In this document: piece by piece, positions 26,992-36,601 of the stretch
How positions within the stretch are numbered: position 1 is the first letter of the stretch
Layout of the letters: every line of letters starts with the position of its first letter
Position numbers and translations under genes: made by a program
Notes under the pieces: model-generated
What the model was told of the DNA's origin: nothing
The model's input: the letters and a program-made list of their open reading frames with translations, nothing else
Databases searched by the model: none
NCBI RefSeq assembly: GCF_030159595.1
Contig: NZ_BSKJ01000002.1
Coordinates: 303,881-367,880 of the forward strand
Origin: Pseudomonas putida
Lineage (GTDB): Bacteria; Pseudomonadota; Gammaproteobacteria; Pseudomonadales; Pseudomonadaceae
DNA length: 64,000 nucleotides
Direction: 5' to 3'

Positions 26992-27288
26992 TCACGGGTA
27001 GCCCAAGACTTCGCGGATCTGCCGCAAATGCTGGATGATCCACTGTTTGTCGATCGCCCCCCAGTCATGAATGCGGTAATGCCCGGCATGGTTGCGCGCG
27101 CCTTCCTGCTGCTCGAACGCGCAGACGATATCCAGTTCGGCCAGGGCGGCGATAGTGTCCTGGGCGGTGCGTCGCGGCATGCCGGTGACTTCCATCAGGG
27201 CGGGCACGCTGGTCGCGGTCTGGCTGTCGATCAGCCAGGCCACATACAGGCGACGGTAGAAGCTGCTCTTGGTCTTGCTCACTTCCAT
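26992..27288 (-). CDS. Small winged-helix DNA-binding protein
   Basis: 98 residues. TATSVPALMEVTGMPRRTAQDTIAALAELDIV reads as a helix-turn-helix with its recognition helix (seen as SVPALMEVTGMP then RRTAQDTIAAL), followed by a wing (ARNHAGHYRIHDWG) and a final helix. It probably binds DNA, but no target is evident. It follows the YgjP-type peptidase gene after 12 bases on the same strand, so the two are likely cotranscribed. Confidence 0.65.
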   Translation of the reverse strand: MEVSKTKSSFYRRLYVAWLIDSQTATSVPALMEVTGMPRRTAQDTIAALAELDIVCAFEQQEGARNHAGHYRIHDWGAIDKQWIIQHLRQIREVLGYP

Positions 27289-27300
27289 GCTACGTGGTCC

Positions 27301-27801
27301 TTAAACGTTGCCCGGCAGCTCCCGATAGGTCAGGTAGACGCGCAGGTCGAATTCCAGTTGGTGGTAGTCCGGCTCCATGTGCTGGCAGAGCTGGTAGAAC
27401 GCCTTGTTGTGATCGCGCTCGCGCAGGTGCGCCAGTTCGTGCACCACGATCATGCGCAAGAACTGTGGCGCGGCCTCCTTGAACAGCGAGGCAATGCGGA
27501 TTTCCTTCTTCGCCTTGAGCTTGCCGCCCTGCACCCGCGACACCGCCGTGTTCAGGCCCAAGGCCCGATGGGTCAGGTCGAGACGGTTGTCGAACAGCAC
27601 CTTGTCCAGGTTCGGCGCACTGCGCAGGTACTGCTGGCGCAAGTCCTGGGCATAGCCGTACAGCGCCTTGTCGCTTTGCACGTCATGGCGGTCGGGGTAG
27701 CGGCGCTGCAGGTATTCACCCAGGCGGTCGCTGTCGATCATCTGCCGCACCTGTTCTTGCAGGTGCGGGGGGTAGGCTTGCAAGTAACGTAATACGGTCA
27801 T
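27301..27801 (-). CDS. YgjP-type zinc metallopeptidase
   Basis: 166 residues. The C-terminal half carries IVVHELAHLRERDHNKAF, an HExxH zinc motif with the spaced downstream histidine/aspartate of the YgjP (DUF45, M48-related) family. The start at ATG 27801 is chosen because family members begin about here; a TTG further out gives a longer form without support. The substrate is unknown. Confidence 0.82.
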   Translation of the reverse strand: MTVLRYLQAYPPHLQEQVRQMIDSDRLGEYLQRRYPDRHDVQSDKALYGYAQDLRQQYLRSAPNLDKVLFDNRLDLTHRALGLNTAVSRVQGGKLKAKKEIRIASLFKEAAPQFLRMIVVHELAHLRERDHNKAFYQLCQHMEPDYHQLEFDLRVYLTYRELPGNV

Positions 27802-27840
27802 GGCGCTGCATTCGGCGTAACGAATGCCGATTCTAGCCAA

Positions 27841-29967
27841 TCAAGGCCCTGGCCAGGAGAAAATCGCCGGAAAGCCGCTGGCATCCGCCGCGGTCATCGG
27901 GTACCCCACCAGGAAGCCCTGCACATATTCGCACCCATTGGCCTTGAGCCAAGCCGCCTGGGCCGGGGTTTCCACACCCTCGGCGATCACCGTGATGCTG
28001 TAATCGGCGCACAGGCCGATGACACTGCGGACCAAGGCAGCATCTACCGCCGAATCGGGCAAGCGCGCCACCAGGTGGCGATCGAGCTTCAAGGTGTCGA
28101 TCGGCAAGTCACGCAGCATGCGCAACGAGCAGTCGCCTGCGCCAAAATCATCCAGGGCCACCCGCACCCCCAGCTCGCGCAAGCGGTGTATCTGTTTGAC
28201 CGCCGCATCGATGTTGTACATCAGCGAGGTCTCCGCAACTTCCACCTCCAACTGCGCCGGGTCCAGCTGGTACAGCTGGATCACCCGCTGCAACTCTTCA
28301 ACCAGGCCGGGCATGACGAACTGCGCGCGGCTCAAGCTGATGCCGAGCACAAGGTCTGCGGGGAAGCGTTCGTACCAGGCCTGACGCTGGGCGGCCCCCT
28401 GACGATAGATCCAGCTGGCCAGGCGGTTGATCAGGCGCGCTTCTTCCAGCAACGGAATGAACAGCCCCGGCGGTACGTCGCCAACGCTGGGGTGCTGCCA
28501 GCGCAACAAGGCCTCGAAGCCACGCAGACGGCCATCGATGAAGGACACCTGCGGCTGGTACACCAGGGTAAAGTCCTGCTGCTCGATGGCAGCGCGCACG
28601 CCGTCTTCCAGCATCAGCCGCGAGCGCGCCCGGCCATTGAGTTCCTGGTCATAGAAACGGTACTGCTGGCGCCCGGCCTGCTTGGCTGCGTACATCGCCG
28701 CATCGGCCGCACGCAACAGGCCTTCGACGTTGGCCCCGCAATCGGGGTAAGTCGCAATGCCGATACTGACGCCGAGGGTCACATCAAGCCCTTCGATCTG
28801 ATGGCTGATGGAAATGCGTTCAAGCAATTTCTCGGCATATCGCCCTGCTTGCTCGGGGTAAGGCAGGCTATCAAACAGCGCGGTAAATTCATCACCGCCC
28901 ATCCGTGCGAGCAACGCCTCGCTACCCAGGCAATCCTTGAGTTGCTCGCCCACCCAGCGCAGCACACGGTCACCGGTTTCGTGGCCCAACGAGTCGTTGA
29001 TGCGCTTGAAGCCATCGAGGTCCATGTACATCAGCGCCTGCGCCTTGTCCGAGCGCTCGTTTCGCAGCAGCGCCCCTTCGGCAGCCTGGTAGAAACCCCG
29101 GCGGTTGAGCAACCCGGTGAGCGGGTCGGTGACGGCCTGGTACTCCAGCTGCTGGTGCAGGTTGCGCACCACTGACATGTCCAGCACCGTCACCACCATG
29201 GCCTGCTGGTCGGCCGGCAGCGGAGCACAGGACAGCGCCACCGGCACCAGCTCGCCCCCCAAGGTGCGCAACTGGGCATCGTGCACGCGGAAAATACGCC
29301 GGCCCAGGTAGGCCTGGTAGAAGTCTGACTCGCCCCACAGACTGGCACTGGCCAGTTGCACCAGGTCAAGCAGGTGGGCGCCCTGCAACTGCTGCACCGG
29401 TGCCGACAGCAAGCGCGAAATGGCCGGGTTGGCAAAACTGATGACACCTTGGGCATCCACCACCAGGATGCCCTCGGCAGCATTCTCCAGGATCGATGCG
29501 TTAAACGCCCTGGCGGCCTCCAGCTCTCGGCTCAGACGTTGCAGCATGCGCCGGTTGCGCTGCTGCTCGAGCAGGGCCTGCACCTTGGGCTTGAGAATTT
29601 GCGGGTCGAATGGTTTGAACATGTAGTCCACTGCGCCGCTGGCGTAGCCTTTGAGCACGGCCGCTTCGGACTGTTCGTTGGCGGTGAGGAAGATGATCGG
29701 GGTCAGCCGGGTGCGTTGGCTGCCACGCATTAGCCGGGCGACTTCGAAACCGTCCATTTCCGGCATCTGTACATCCAGCAGGACCAGGTCGACATCGTGT
29801 TCAAGCAACGCACTCAAGGCTTCCATCCCCGAGCTTGCCGTCAACACTTGCCAGTCCTGTCGGGCCAGCAAGGCCCGCATGCTGATGAGGTTCTCGGGGT
29901 AGTCGTCTACCACCAGAAGAACCGAGCTGCCATCCAGTGGCTGTGGTTGAGCTTGAGCGCCATCCAT
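27841..29967 (-). CDS. cfcR: Response regulator with PAS, GGDEF and EAL domains, CfcR
   Basis: 708 residues. The receiver domain (1-135) has DD at 21-22, phosphoacceptor D65 in LLLDVQMPEMDG and K in FKPFDP. A PAS domain spans about 155-270, GGDEF about 285-445 (LARMGGDEFTALF) and EAL about 455-705 (GFEALLRW, ALDDFGAG, VIAEGVET). I see no RxxD inhibitory site at the usual place before GGDEF. The domain order and location directly downstream of fba match P. putida CfcR, a response regulator that raises c-di-GMP and whose expression depends on RpoS and is repressed by Rsm proteins. The EAL residues look largely intact, so bifunctionality cannot be excluded from sequence. Confidence 0.92.
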   Translation of the reverse strand: MDGAQAQPQPLDGSSVLLVVDDYPENLISMRALLARQDWQVLTASSGMEALSALLEHDVDLVLLDVQMPEMDGFEVARLMRGSQRTRLTPIIFLTANEQSEAAVLKGYASGAVDYMFKPFDPQILKPKVQALLEQQRNRRMLQRLSRELEAARAFNASILENAAEGILVVDAQGVISFANPAISRLLSAPVQQLQGAHLLDLVQLASASLWGESDFYQAYLGRRIFRVHDAQLRTLGGELVPVALSCAPLPADQQAMVVTVLDMSVVRNLHQQLEYQAVTDPLTGLLNRRGFYQAAEGALLRNERSDKAQALMYMDLDGFKRINDSLGHETGDRVLRWVGEQLKDCLGSEALLARMGGDEFTALFDSLPYPEQAGRYAEKLLERISISHQIEGLDVTLGVSIGIATYPDCGANVEGLLRAADAAMYAAKQAGRQQYRFYDQELNGRARSRLMLEDGVRAAIEQQDFTLVYQPQVSFIDGRLRGFEALLRWQHPSVGDVPPGLFIPLLEEARLINRLASWIYRQGAAQRQAWYERFPADLVLGISLSRAQFVMPGLVEELQRVIQLYQLDPAQLEVEVAETSLMYNIDAAVKQIHRLRELGVRVALDDFGAGDCSLRMLRDLPIDTLKLDRHLVARLPDSAVDAALVRSVIGLCADYSITVIAEGVETPAQAAWLKANGCEYVQGFLVGYPMTAADASGFPAIFSWPGP

Positions 29968-30020
29968 GCTGCTTCTCTGTTATGTGACCGACTTCAAAAT
30001 ACGGTTGGATCCATTAGTAC
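29968..30020 (-). promoter_or_regulatory. cfcR leader with GGA (Rsm-type) motifs
   Basis: On the minus strand the leader reads ...CTAATGGATCC... and ...GCAGCATGGATGGC at the start codon. Both contain ANGGA, the RsmA/CsrA core, and one overlaps the initiation codon. Published work on P. putida reports Rsm repression of cfcR, and the sites fit that. No strong Shine-Dalgarno is present apart from AGAGAAG. Upstream, TCTAAAGT resembles a weak RpoS -10. Confidence 0.45.
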
Positions 30021-30133
30021 TTTAGACCCGAGGCTGTAACGCGCAATGCAATCAGAACGCTATCAGTGGCTCAACTGTACGGTAGCCGACTAACGGTCGG
30101 TTTGCCGGATTTATGTGCAGGTTCTGTCAGCCA

Positions 30134-30163
30134 TAAAAAAACCCGCATCGCTGCGGGTTTTTC
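30134..30163. terminator. Bidirectional terminator after fba
   Basis: AAAAAA-ACCCGCA-TCGC-TGCGGGT-TTTT: a strong stem with A run before and T run after, just past the fba stop. Confidence 0.9.
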
Positions 30164-30177
30164 ATGCTGCCAGTCGA

Positions 30178-31242
30178 TCAGTTGACCTTGGCGGCCAACT
30201 CACCTTTCAGGTAGCGCTGGTACATGCCTTCCAGGGAGATCGGCTTGATCTTCGAGGCATTGCCGGCAGTGCCGAAAGCTTCATAACGAGCGATGCACAC
30301 GTCACGCATGGCCTTGACGGTTTCACCGAAGAACTTGCGTGGGTCGAACTCGCTCGGGTTCTGTGCCATCAGGCGGCGCATGGCACCGGTAGAGGCCAGA
30401 CGCAGGTCAGTGTCGATGTTGACCTTGCGCACGCCGTACTTGATGCCTTCGACGATCTCTTCGACCGGTACACCGTAGGTTTCTTTAATGTCGCCGCCGT
30501 ACTGGTTGATGATCGCCAGCCACTCTTGCGGCACCGAGGAAGAACCGTGCATCACCAGGTGGGTGTTAGGGATGCGCTTGTGGATTTCCTTGATGCGGTC
30601 GATGGCCAGCACGTCACCGGTTGGTGGCTTGGTGAACTTGTAGGCACCGTGGCTGGTACCGATGGCGATGGCCAGGGCGTCGACCTGGGTCTTCTTGACG
30701 AAGTCGGCCGCTTCTTCCGGGTCGGTCAGCATCTGGCTGTGGTCCAACACGCCTTCGGCGCCGATACCGTCTTCTTCACCAGCCATGCCAGTTTCCAGCG
30801 AACCCAGGCAGCCCAGCTCGCCTTCTACCGAAACACCGCAGGCGTGTGCCATGGCAACGGTCTGCTGGGTAACGCGGACGTTGTACTCGTAGTCGGTCGG
30901 GGTCTTGCCGTCTTCACCCAGCGAACCGTCCATCATCACCGAGCTGAAGCCCAGCTGGATCGAGCGCTGGCAGACGTCCGGGCTGGTGCCGTGGTCCTGG
31001 TGCATGCACACCGGGATGTGCGGGAATTCTTCGATGGCCGCCAGGATCAGGTGACGCAGGAACGGGGCGCCAGCGTATTTGCGGGCACCGGCCGAGGCCT
31101 GGACGATCACCGGGGAGTCGGTCTTGTCGGCCGCTTCCATGATGGCGCGCATCTGCTCGAGGTTGTTGACGTTGAAAGCTGGTACGCCGTAACCGAACTC
31201 GGCGGCGTGGTCCAGCATCTGGCGCATGCTAATGAGTGCCAT
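30178..31242 (-). CDS. fba: Fructose-bisphosphate aldolase, class II
   Basis: 354 residues, the long class II aldolase form used by pseudomonads. [20 protein letters not shown] starts the protein; [10 protein letters not shown] and [13 protein letters not shown] carry metal-binding histidines; [13 protein letters not shown] and [14 protein letters not shown] are phosphate-binding loops. It splits or forms fructose 1,6-bisphosphate; in P. putida, which lacks phosphofructokinase, its main use is gluconeogenic. The frame is open upstream of ATG 31242, but GGGAGAGAGATACACA supports this start. Confidence 0.97.
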   Translation of the reverse strand: MALISMRQMLDHAAEFGYGVPAFNVNNLEQMRAIMEAADKTDSPVIVQASAGARKYAGAPFLRHLILAAIEEFPHIPVCMHQDHGTSPDVCQRSIQLGFSSVMMDGSLGEDGKTPTDYEYNVRVTQQTVAMAHACGVSVEGELGCLGSLETGMAGEEDGIGAEGVLDHSQMLTDPEEAADFVKKTQVDALAIAIGTSHGAYKFTKPPTGDVLAIDRIKEIHKRIPNTHLVMHGSSSVPQEWLAIINQYGGDIKETYGVPVEEIVEGIKYGVRKVNIDTDLRLASTGAMRRLMAQNPSEFDPRKFFGETVKAMRDVCIARYEAFGTAGNASKIKPISLEGMYQRYLKGELAAKVN

Positions 31243-31342
31243 TGTGTATCTCTCTCCCGACAAGCGTCGTATGTTTCGTGCAAGCCTGCCGCAGGGGCGG
31301 TTGCTGTTCAAGTAGTGTGGGCCACCGTCGCGGCCCGGCCAG

Positions 31343-31672
31343 TCACGGTGCCTTGCAGCCCCGCCCAATCAGATCGTTGGTTGCCACCCAGTACACCAGG
31401 CCTTCATCGCCCTTGGTGTGGAAGGCCAGCATGCCATCGCTGTACAGCGCTCCCGACGCACCCGGCTCGGACTTGAGCCGGTAAACCTGGTCACCGCCGC
31501 CAAGGCGCACGTCGACCTGGTCGCGTTGTGCATCGGCGAAGCGCCACAGCACTTCGGCCTGGGTGTCGCAGACCCAACGGGTCCAGTTGTCTGCCGGGGC
31601 GGGTTGCGCCGGCTGCAGCAGTGAGCATCCTGCCAGTGTCGCCAGGGCCGTCACGGCCAAAAGCGCTTTCAT
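31343..31672 (-). CDS. mliC: MliC-like lysozyme inhibitor lipoprotein
   Basis: 109 residues. The N-terminus [20 protein letters not shown] has a lipobox LAGC at about residue 19. The mature part has one conserved disulfide-type cysteine pair (WVCDTQ and RGCKAP), [17 protein letters not shown] and the final G-x-G segment, matching the MliC/C-type lysozyme inhibitor fold. It would be anchored to the outer membrane facing the periplasm. The start follows GAGGATATGTA. It lies between fba and a second lipoprotein gene on the same strand, inside the pgk-fba gene run. Confidence 0.75.
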   Translation of the reverse strand: MKALLAVTALATLAGCSLLQPAQPAPADNWTRWVCDTQAEVLWRFADAQRDQVDVRLGGGDQVYRLKSEPGASGALYSDGMLAFHTKGDEGLVYWVATNDLIGRGCKAP

Positions 31673-31735
31673 TACATATCCTCTAGATGACCACACAGCG
31701 GTCGCTTGGTTGCCTGGCCCGACGAAACGCCGGGG

Positions 31736-31954
31736 TCAAGGGCAACCCGGCGCCTTGCGCTGGTGGTCTTCGTCGTACTTTTCCAGGCCTTCCGGGCCCA
31801 CGCGCTTGCTGATGACCGGCACAGTTTCAGCCTGCCATTCGGACTGATAGCAGCCGCCCTTGGGCGAATGCGCCGGGTCGGCATCAGAAGCCGGGCTGCC
31901 AGAGCAGGCGCTCAGCAGGCCGGCCAGCATCATCACAGGCAATTGCTTGACCAT
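31736..31954 (-). CDS. Small lipoprotein of unknown function
   Basis: 72 residues. MVKQLPVMMLAGLLSACSGS ends in lipobox LSAC, leaving a mature part of about 56 residues containing only one further internal cysteine (GGCYQSEW) and a final GCP. I do not recognise the family. The start at 31954 follows AAGGGAGTGGCCTG. It sits 32 bases after the pgk stop and 63 bases before the MliC-like gene, so it is probably cotranscribed with them. Confidence 0.7.
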   Translation of the reverse strand: MVKQLPVMMLAGLLSACSGSPASDADPAHSPKGGCYQSEWQAETVPVISKRVGPEGLEKYDEDHQRKAPGCP

Positions 31955-31986
31955 CAGGCCACTCCCTTTGCCAAGCGCCGACGTCA

Positions 31987-33150
31987 TCAGGCCTTGGCCC
32001 GCTCTTCCAGGATTGCCACGGCTGGCAGGACCTTGCCCTCGACGAATTCGAGGAAGGCGCCACCACCGGTAGAAATGTAGGAGATTTCCTTGCTGACGCC
32101 ATATTTGTCGATAGCAGCCAGGGTGTCACCGCCACCGGCGATGGAGAACGCGGCGCTGTCGGCGATGGCCTTGGCCAGCACCTGGGTGCCGTTGCCGAAC
32201 TGATCGAATTCGAACACGCCGACCGGACCGTTCCACAGGATGGTCTTCGACGACTTCAGCAGCTCGGCGAAGTTGGCTGCGGTTTGCGGGCCGATGTCCA
32301 GGATCATGTCGTCGGCAGCAACGTCGGCAATGGCTTTGACAGTGGCTTCGGCGCTTTCGGCAAATTCCTTGGCAACCACCACGTCAACGGGCAGCGGTAC
32401 GTTGACCTTGGCAGCGATGGCTTTGGCGGTGTCGACCAGATCAGGTTCGTACAGCGACTTGCCGACCGGGTGACCGGCTGCAGCCAGGAAGGTATTGGCG
32501 ATACCGCCACCCACGATCAGCAGATCGCAGACAGCGCTCAGGCTGTTCAGCACGTCCAGTTTGGTGGAAACCTTTGAACCGGCAACGATGGCCGCCATCG
32601 GCTTGGCCGGGGCTTTCAGGGCCTTGCCCAGGGCATCCAGCTCGGCAGCCAGCAGCGGGCCAGCAGCAGCGACCTTGGCGAACTTGGCCACACCATGGGT
32701 CGAACCTTCGGCGCGGTGAGCGGTGCCGAATGCGTCCATGACGAACACGTCGCACAGGGCGGCGTACTTCTGCGCCAGCTCGTCGGCGTTCTTTTTCTCG
32801 CCCTTGTTGAAACGCACGTTCTCGAACAGCACCAGGTCACCGGCCTTGACCTCGACACCGTCCAGGTAGTCGGCAACCAGCGGCACGTCACGGCCCAGGG
32901 CCTTGCTCAGGTAGTCGGCAACCGGCTTGAGGCTGTTCTCGGCAGAGAACTCGCCTTCAGTCGGGCGGCCCAGGTGCGAGCAAACCATTACCGCTGCGCC
33001 CTTCTCCAGGGCCAGCTTGATGGTCGGCAGCGCTGCCAGGATACGCGCATCGCTGGCTACCACACCGTCCTTCACAGGCACGTTGAGGTCTTCGCGGATC
33101 AGTACGCGCTTACCTTGCAGGTCGAGGTCGGTCATCTTCAACACGGTCAT
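31987..33150 (-). CDS. pgk: Phosphoglycerate kinase
   Basis: 387 residues, typical length. Seen: [11 protein letters not shown] (substrate-binding arginine region), [65 protein letters not shown] and [11 protein letters not shown] with [10 protein letters not shown] near the C-terminus. It interconverts 1,3-bisphosphoglycerate and 3-phosphoglycerate. The gene follows epd after 12 bases. Confidence 0.98.
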   Translation of the reverse strand: MTVLKMTDLDLQGKRVLIREDLNVPVKDGVVASDARILAALPTIKLALEKGAAVMVCSHLGRPTEGEFSAENSLKPVADYLSKALGRDVPLVADYLDGVEVKAGDLVLFENVRFNKGEKKNADELAQKYAALCDVFVMDAFGTAHRAEGSTHGVAKFAKVAAAGPLLAAELDALGKALKAPAKPMAAIVAGSKVSTKLDVLNSLSAVCDLLIVGGGIANTFLAAAGHPVGKSLYEPDLVDTAKAIAAKVNVPLPVDVVVAKEFAESAEATVKAIADVAADDMILDIGPQTAANFAELLKSSKTILWNGPVGVFEFDQFGNGTQVLAKAIADSAAFSIAGGGDTLAAIDKYGVSKEISYISTGGGAFLEFVEGKVLPAVAILEERAKA

Positions 33151-33162
33151 GAATGCAGTCCT

Positions 33163-34224
33163 TCAGGGCTGTTTGTTGCGGGTTGGGTGAACGACGTGCA
33201 GAAAGTGTTCGGCAACGTCGAGCATTCGGTTGGCAAAACCCCATTCGTTGTCGAACCAGGCCAGCAGGTTCACCAGGCGGGGGCCGGAAACTCGCGTCTG
33301 GCTGGCATCGACGATCGCCGAATGCGGGTCATGGTTGAAATCACAGCTGGCGTGCGGCAGCTCGGTGTAGGCCAGCAAGCCTTTGAGCGGGCCTTCCAGC
33401 GCGGCCTCGCGCAGCACCCGGTTGACCTCGGCCGCGCTGGTGTCGCGGGCGGTCTGCAGGGTGATGTCCAGGCACGAGACGTTGACGGTGGGTACACGTA
33501 CCGCTTTGGCCTGGATTCGCCCGGCAAGTTCCGGCAGCAGGCGCTCGATGCCACGCGCCAGACCGGTGGACACCGGGATCACCGACTGGAAGGCCGAACG
33601 CGTGCGGCGCAGGTCTTCGTGGTGATACGCATCGATCACCGGCTGGTCGTTCATCGCCGAGTGAATGGTGGTGATCTGCACATATTCGATGCCGAACGCC
33701 TGGTCCAGTACACGCAGCAGCGGCACGCCGCAGTTGGTGGTACACGAGGCGTTGGACACCAGGCGCTCGCTGCCGGTCAGGCAGGCCTGGTTGATCCCGT
33801 AGACCACCGTGGCGTCAACGTCGGCCTCGCTGGCCATGGGCTGCGAGAACAGCACCCTGGGTGCTCCGGCGTCGAGGAAGCGCTGGCCATCGGCACGGGT
33901 GTTATAGGCACCCGAGCACTCCAGTACCAGGTCGATGCCCAGCGCAGCCCAGTCGATGCCTTCGGGCGTGGCACTGCGCATTACCTTCACGCAGTCACCA
34001 TTGATATGCAGGCAATCGCCATCGACCTTCACCTCACCGGGGAAACGCCCGTGGGTGGAGTCGAAGCGTGTCAGGTATTCCAGGCTGGCCTGGTCGGCCA
34101 GGTCGTTCAGCGCGACGATCTCGAAACCGGCCTTCGCCCCCCGCTCGAACAGCGCGCGCAGGACACAGCGGCCGATACGGCCATAACCGTTGAGTGCAAC
34201 TTTGTAGGGACGCAGGTGAGGCAT
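33163..34224 (-). CDS. epd: D-erythrose-4-phosphate dehydrogenase
   Basis: 353 residues. It is a GAPDH-fold enzyme: ALNGYGRIGRCVLRAL for NAD binding, VSNASCTTNCGVPLL for the catalytic cysteine, TIHSAMNDQPVIDAYH in the active site. The HSAMNDQ stretch and the position between tktA and pgk identify it as Epd, not Gap. Its product leads to pyridoxal phosphate via 4-phosphoerythronate. ATG 34224 begins the conserved part, although the frame is open into the REP element upstream. Confidence 0.93.
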   Translation of the reverse strand: MPHLRPYKVALNGYGRIGRCVLRALFERGAKAGFEIVALNDLADQASLEYLTRFDSTHGRFPGEVKVDGDCLHINGDCVKVMRSATPEGIDWAALGIDLVLECSGAYNTRADGQRFLDAGAPRVLFSQPMASEADVDATVVYGINQACLTGSERLVSNASCTTNCGVPLLRVLDQAFGIEYVQITTIHSAMNDQPVIDAYHHEDLRRTRSAFQSVIPVSTGLARGIERLLPELAGRIQAKAVRVPTVNVSCLDITLQTARDTSAAEVNRVLREAALEGPLKGLLAYTELPHASCDFNHDPHSAIVDASQTRVSGPRLVNLLAWFDNEWGFANRMLDVAEHFLHVVHPTRNKQP

Positions 34225-34260
34225 AGGTAGCTCTTGAACTCCGGCAGTTGAACGGGGCCG

Positions 34261-34365
34261 CTGCGCGGCCCATTCGCGGCACAAGGCCGCTCCCACAGAG
34301 GACGGCGTGCGCAATACCCTGTGGGAGCGGCCTTGTGCCGCGAACGAGGGCCAAAGGCCCTCGAC
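34261..34365. repeat. REP/BIME pair
   Basis: Facing units with core CATTCGCGGCACAAGGCCGC and GTGGGAGCGGCCTTGTGCCG, between tktA (stop at 34375) and epd, which puts it inside the same-strand gene run. Confidence 0.9.
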
Positions 34366-34374
34366 TTCCTTGTA

Positions 34375-36372
34375 TCAGTCTTCCAGCAGCTCTTCGGCAG
34401 TGCCCAGGATGTTCTCCAGGGTGAAGCCGAATTCTTCGAACAGTGCCGAAGCTGGCGCCGACTCACCGTAGGTGGTCATGCCAATGATACGGCCTTCCAG
34501 GCCGACGTACTTGTACCAGAAGTCGGCGTGAGCAGCTTCGATGGCGATGCGCGCACCCACTTCCAGCGGCAGTACGGACTGCTTGTAGGCAGCGTCCTGA
34601 GCGTCGAACACGCTGGTGCTCGGCATCGACACGACGCGCACCTTGCGGCCTTGCTCGGTCAGCTTGTCGAAGGCCTGAACGGCCAGGCCCACTTCGGAAC
34701 CGGTGGCGATCAGGATCAGCTCAGGCTCACCAGCGCAGTCCTTGAGCGCATAACCACCACGGGCGATGTCGGCGATCTGCGCATCGCTGCGCACCTGATG
34801 CTGCAGGTTCTGACGCGAGAAGATCAGCGCCGATGGGCCGTCTTTGCGCTCCAGGGCGTGCTTCCAGGACACGGCGGATTCCACGGCGTCGGCCGGGCGC
34901 CAGGTGTCCAGGTTCGGCGTGCTGCGCAGGCTGGCCAGTTGCTCGATCGGCTGGTGAGTCGGGCCGTCTTCGCCCAGGCCGATGGAGTCGTGGGTGTAGA
35001 CGTGGATCACGCGCTGCTTCATCAGGGCGGACATGCGCACGGCGTTGCGGGCGTATTCCATGAACATCAGGAAGGTCGCGCCGTAAGGCACCAGGCCACC
35101 GTGCAGGGCAACGCCGTTCATGATGGCGGTCATGCCGAACTCGCGCACGCCGTAGTACATGTAGTTGCCATTGGCATCCTCATGGCTGACGCCCTTGCAA
35201 CCTTTCCACAGGGTCAGGTTGGAGCCGGCCAGGTCAGCCGAGCCGCCCAGCAGTTCCGGCAGCAGCGGGCCAAAGGCGTTCAGGGTGTTCTGGCTGGCCT
35301 TGCGGCTGGCGATGGTTTCGCCCTTGGCCGCGACTTCAGCAATGTAGGCAGCGGCTTTTTCCGCGAAATCGGCCGGCAGCTCACCGCTCAGACGGCGCTT
35401 GAGCTCGCTGGCCAGCTCCGGGAAGGCAGCGGCGTAGGCGTCGAAACGCGTGTTCCACTCGGCTTCGGCCTTGGCACCGGCCTGCTTGGCGTCCCACTCG
35501 GCGTAGATGTCGGCAGGGACTTCGAACGGACCGTGGTTCCAGTTCAGTTCCTTGCGGGCCAGGGCGATTTCGTCATTACCCAGCGGAGCACCGTGGCAGT
35601 CTTCCTTACCCTGCTTGTTCGGCGAACCGAAACCGATGATGGTCTTGCAGCAGATCAGGGTCGGGCGGTCGCTCTTGCGGGCGGTCTCGATGGCGGTACG
35701 GATTTCGTCGGCGTCGTGGCCATTGACGTTGCGGATCACCAGCCAGTTGTAAGACTCGAAACGCTTCGGCGTGTCGTCGGTGAACCAGCCTTCCACTTCA
35801 CCGTCGATGGAGATGCCGTTGTCGTCATAGAACGCAACCAGCTTGTTCAGGCCCAGGGTGCCGGCCAGCGAGGCGACTTCGTGGGAGATGCCTTCCATCA
35901 TGCAGCCATCGCCCAGGAACACATAGGTGTTGTGGTCGACGACGTTGTGGCCTTCACGGTTGAACTGGGCGCCCAGCACTTTTTCGGCCAGGGCAAAGCC
36001 CACGGCGTTGGCCAGGCCTTGGCCCAGCGGGCCGGTGGTGGTCTCGACACCCGGGGTGTAGCCGAACTCCGGGTGGCCCGGGGTACGGCTGTGCAACTGG
36101 CGGAACGACTTGAGGTCATCGAGGGTGACGTCATAGCCGGTCAGGTGCAGCAGCGAGTAGATCAGCATCGAGCCGTGGCCGTTGGACAGCACGAAGCGGT
36201 CACGGTCGGCGAAATTCGGGTTGCTCGGGTTGTGCTTCAGATAGTCGCGCCAAAGCACTTCGGCGATATCCGCCATGCCCATGGGGGCACCTGGGTGGCC
36301 GCTGTTGGCCTTTTGCACGGCATCCATGCTGAGGGCACGAATGGCGTTGGCACGTTCACGACGGCTGGGCAT
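34375..36372 (-). CDS. tktA: Transketolase
   Basis: 665 residues. Motifs: [50 protein letters not shown] (thiamine diphosphate motif GDG...), [20 protein letters not shown] and [18 protein letters not shown]. It transfers two-carbon units in the pentose phosphate pathway and supplies erythrose 4-phosphate to epd next to it. ATG 36372 follows AGGAGATCAGCG. Confidence 0.98.
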   Translation of the reverse strand: MPSRRERANAIRALSMDAVQKANSGHPGAPMGMADIAEVLWRDYLKHNPSNPNFADRDRFVLSNGHGSMLIYSLLHLTGYDVTLDDLKSFRQLHSRTPGHPEFGYTPGVETTTGPLGQGLANAVGFALAEKVLGAQFNREGHNVVDHNTYVFLGDGCMMEGISHEVASLAGTLGLNKLVAFYDDNGISIDGEVEGWFTDDTPKRFESYNWLVIRNVNGHDADEIRTAIETARKSDRPTLICCKTIIGFGSPNKQGKEDCHGAPLGNDEIALARKELNWNHGPFEVPADIYAEWDAKQAGAKAEAEWNTRFDAYAAAFPELASELKRRLSGELPADFAEKAAAYIAEVAAKGETIASRKASQNTLNAFGPLLPELLGGSADLAGSNLTLWKGCKGVSHEDANGNYMYYGVREFGMTAIMNGVALHGGLVPYGATFLMFMEYARNAVRMSALMKQRVIHVYTHDSIGLGEDGPTHQPIEQLASLRSTPNLDTWRPADAVESAVSWKHALERKDGPSALIFSRQNLQHQVRSDAQIADIARGGYALKDCAGEPELILIATGSEVGLAVQAFDKLTEQGRKVRVVSMPSTSVFDAQDAAYKQSVLPLEVGARIAIEAAHADFWYKYVGLEGRIIGMTTYGESAPASALFEEFGFTLENILGTAEELLED

Positions 36373-36536
36373 CGCTGATCTCCTGGGGGGCTTGAATAGG
36401 TGGTGTCACGAAAAAAGGCGGCCATTTTCGCCCACTGGGGGGGCTTGGGGCAATGACGTATGGTCGCAGTCGGGGGATTTTCCTGTGATTGGCCTTCAAT
36501 TCGGGGCAAAACCGGGTTAACCGTCCCGCCCATCAC

Positions 36537-36562
36537 CCAATATCAAAACTTTTTGATATTGG
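36537..36562. promoter_or_regulatory. Perfect 12-bp inverted repeat, probable operator
   Basis: CCAATATCAAAA, CT, TTTTGATATTGG: a perfect dyad centred 52 bases before the regulator start and reaching the -35 region of its promoter. It is the likely binding site of the ArsR-type regulator encoded next. Confidence 0.8.
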
Positions 36563-36564
36563 CC

Positions 36565-36593
36565 TTGCTAGGGCATCGATGCCTGTCTAGACT
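36565..36593 (+). promoter_or_regulatory. Sigma-70 promoter for a near-leaderless mRNA
   Basis: TTGCTA (36565-36570), 17 bases, TAGACT (36588-36593). Transcription from it would start about 36600, one or two bases before the ATG at 36602. The stretch before that ATG (TGCCGCCCC) has no Shine-Dalgarno sequence, which fits. Confidence 0.55.
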
Positions 36594-36601
36594 GCCGCCC
36601 C

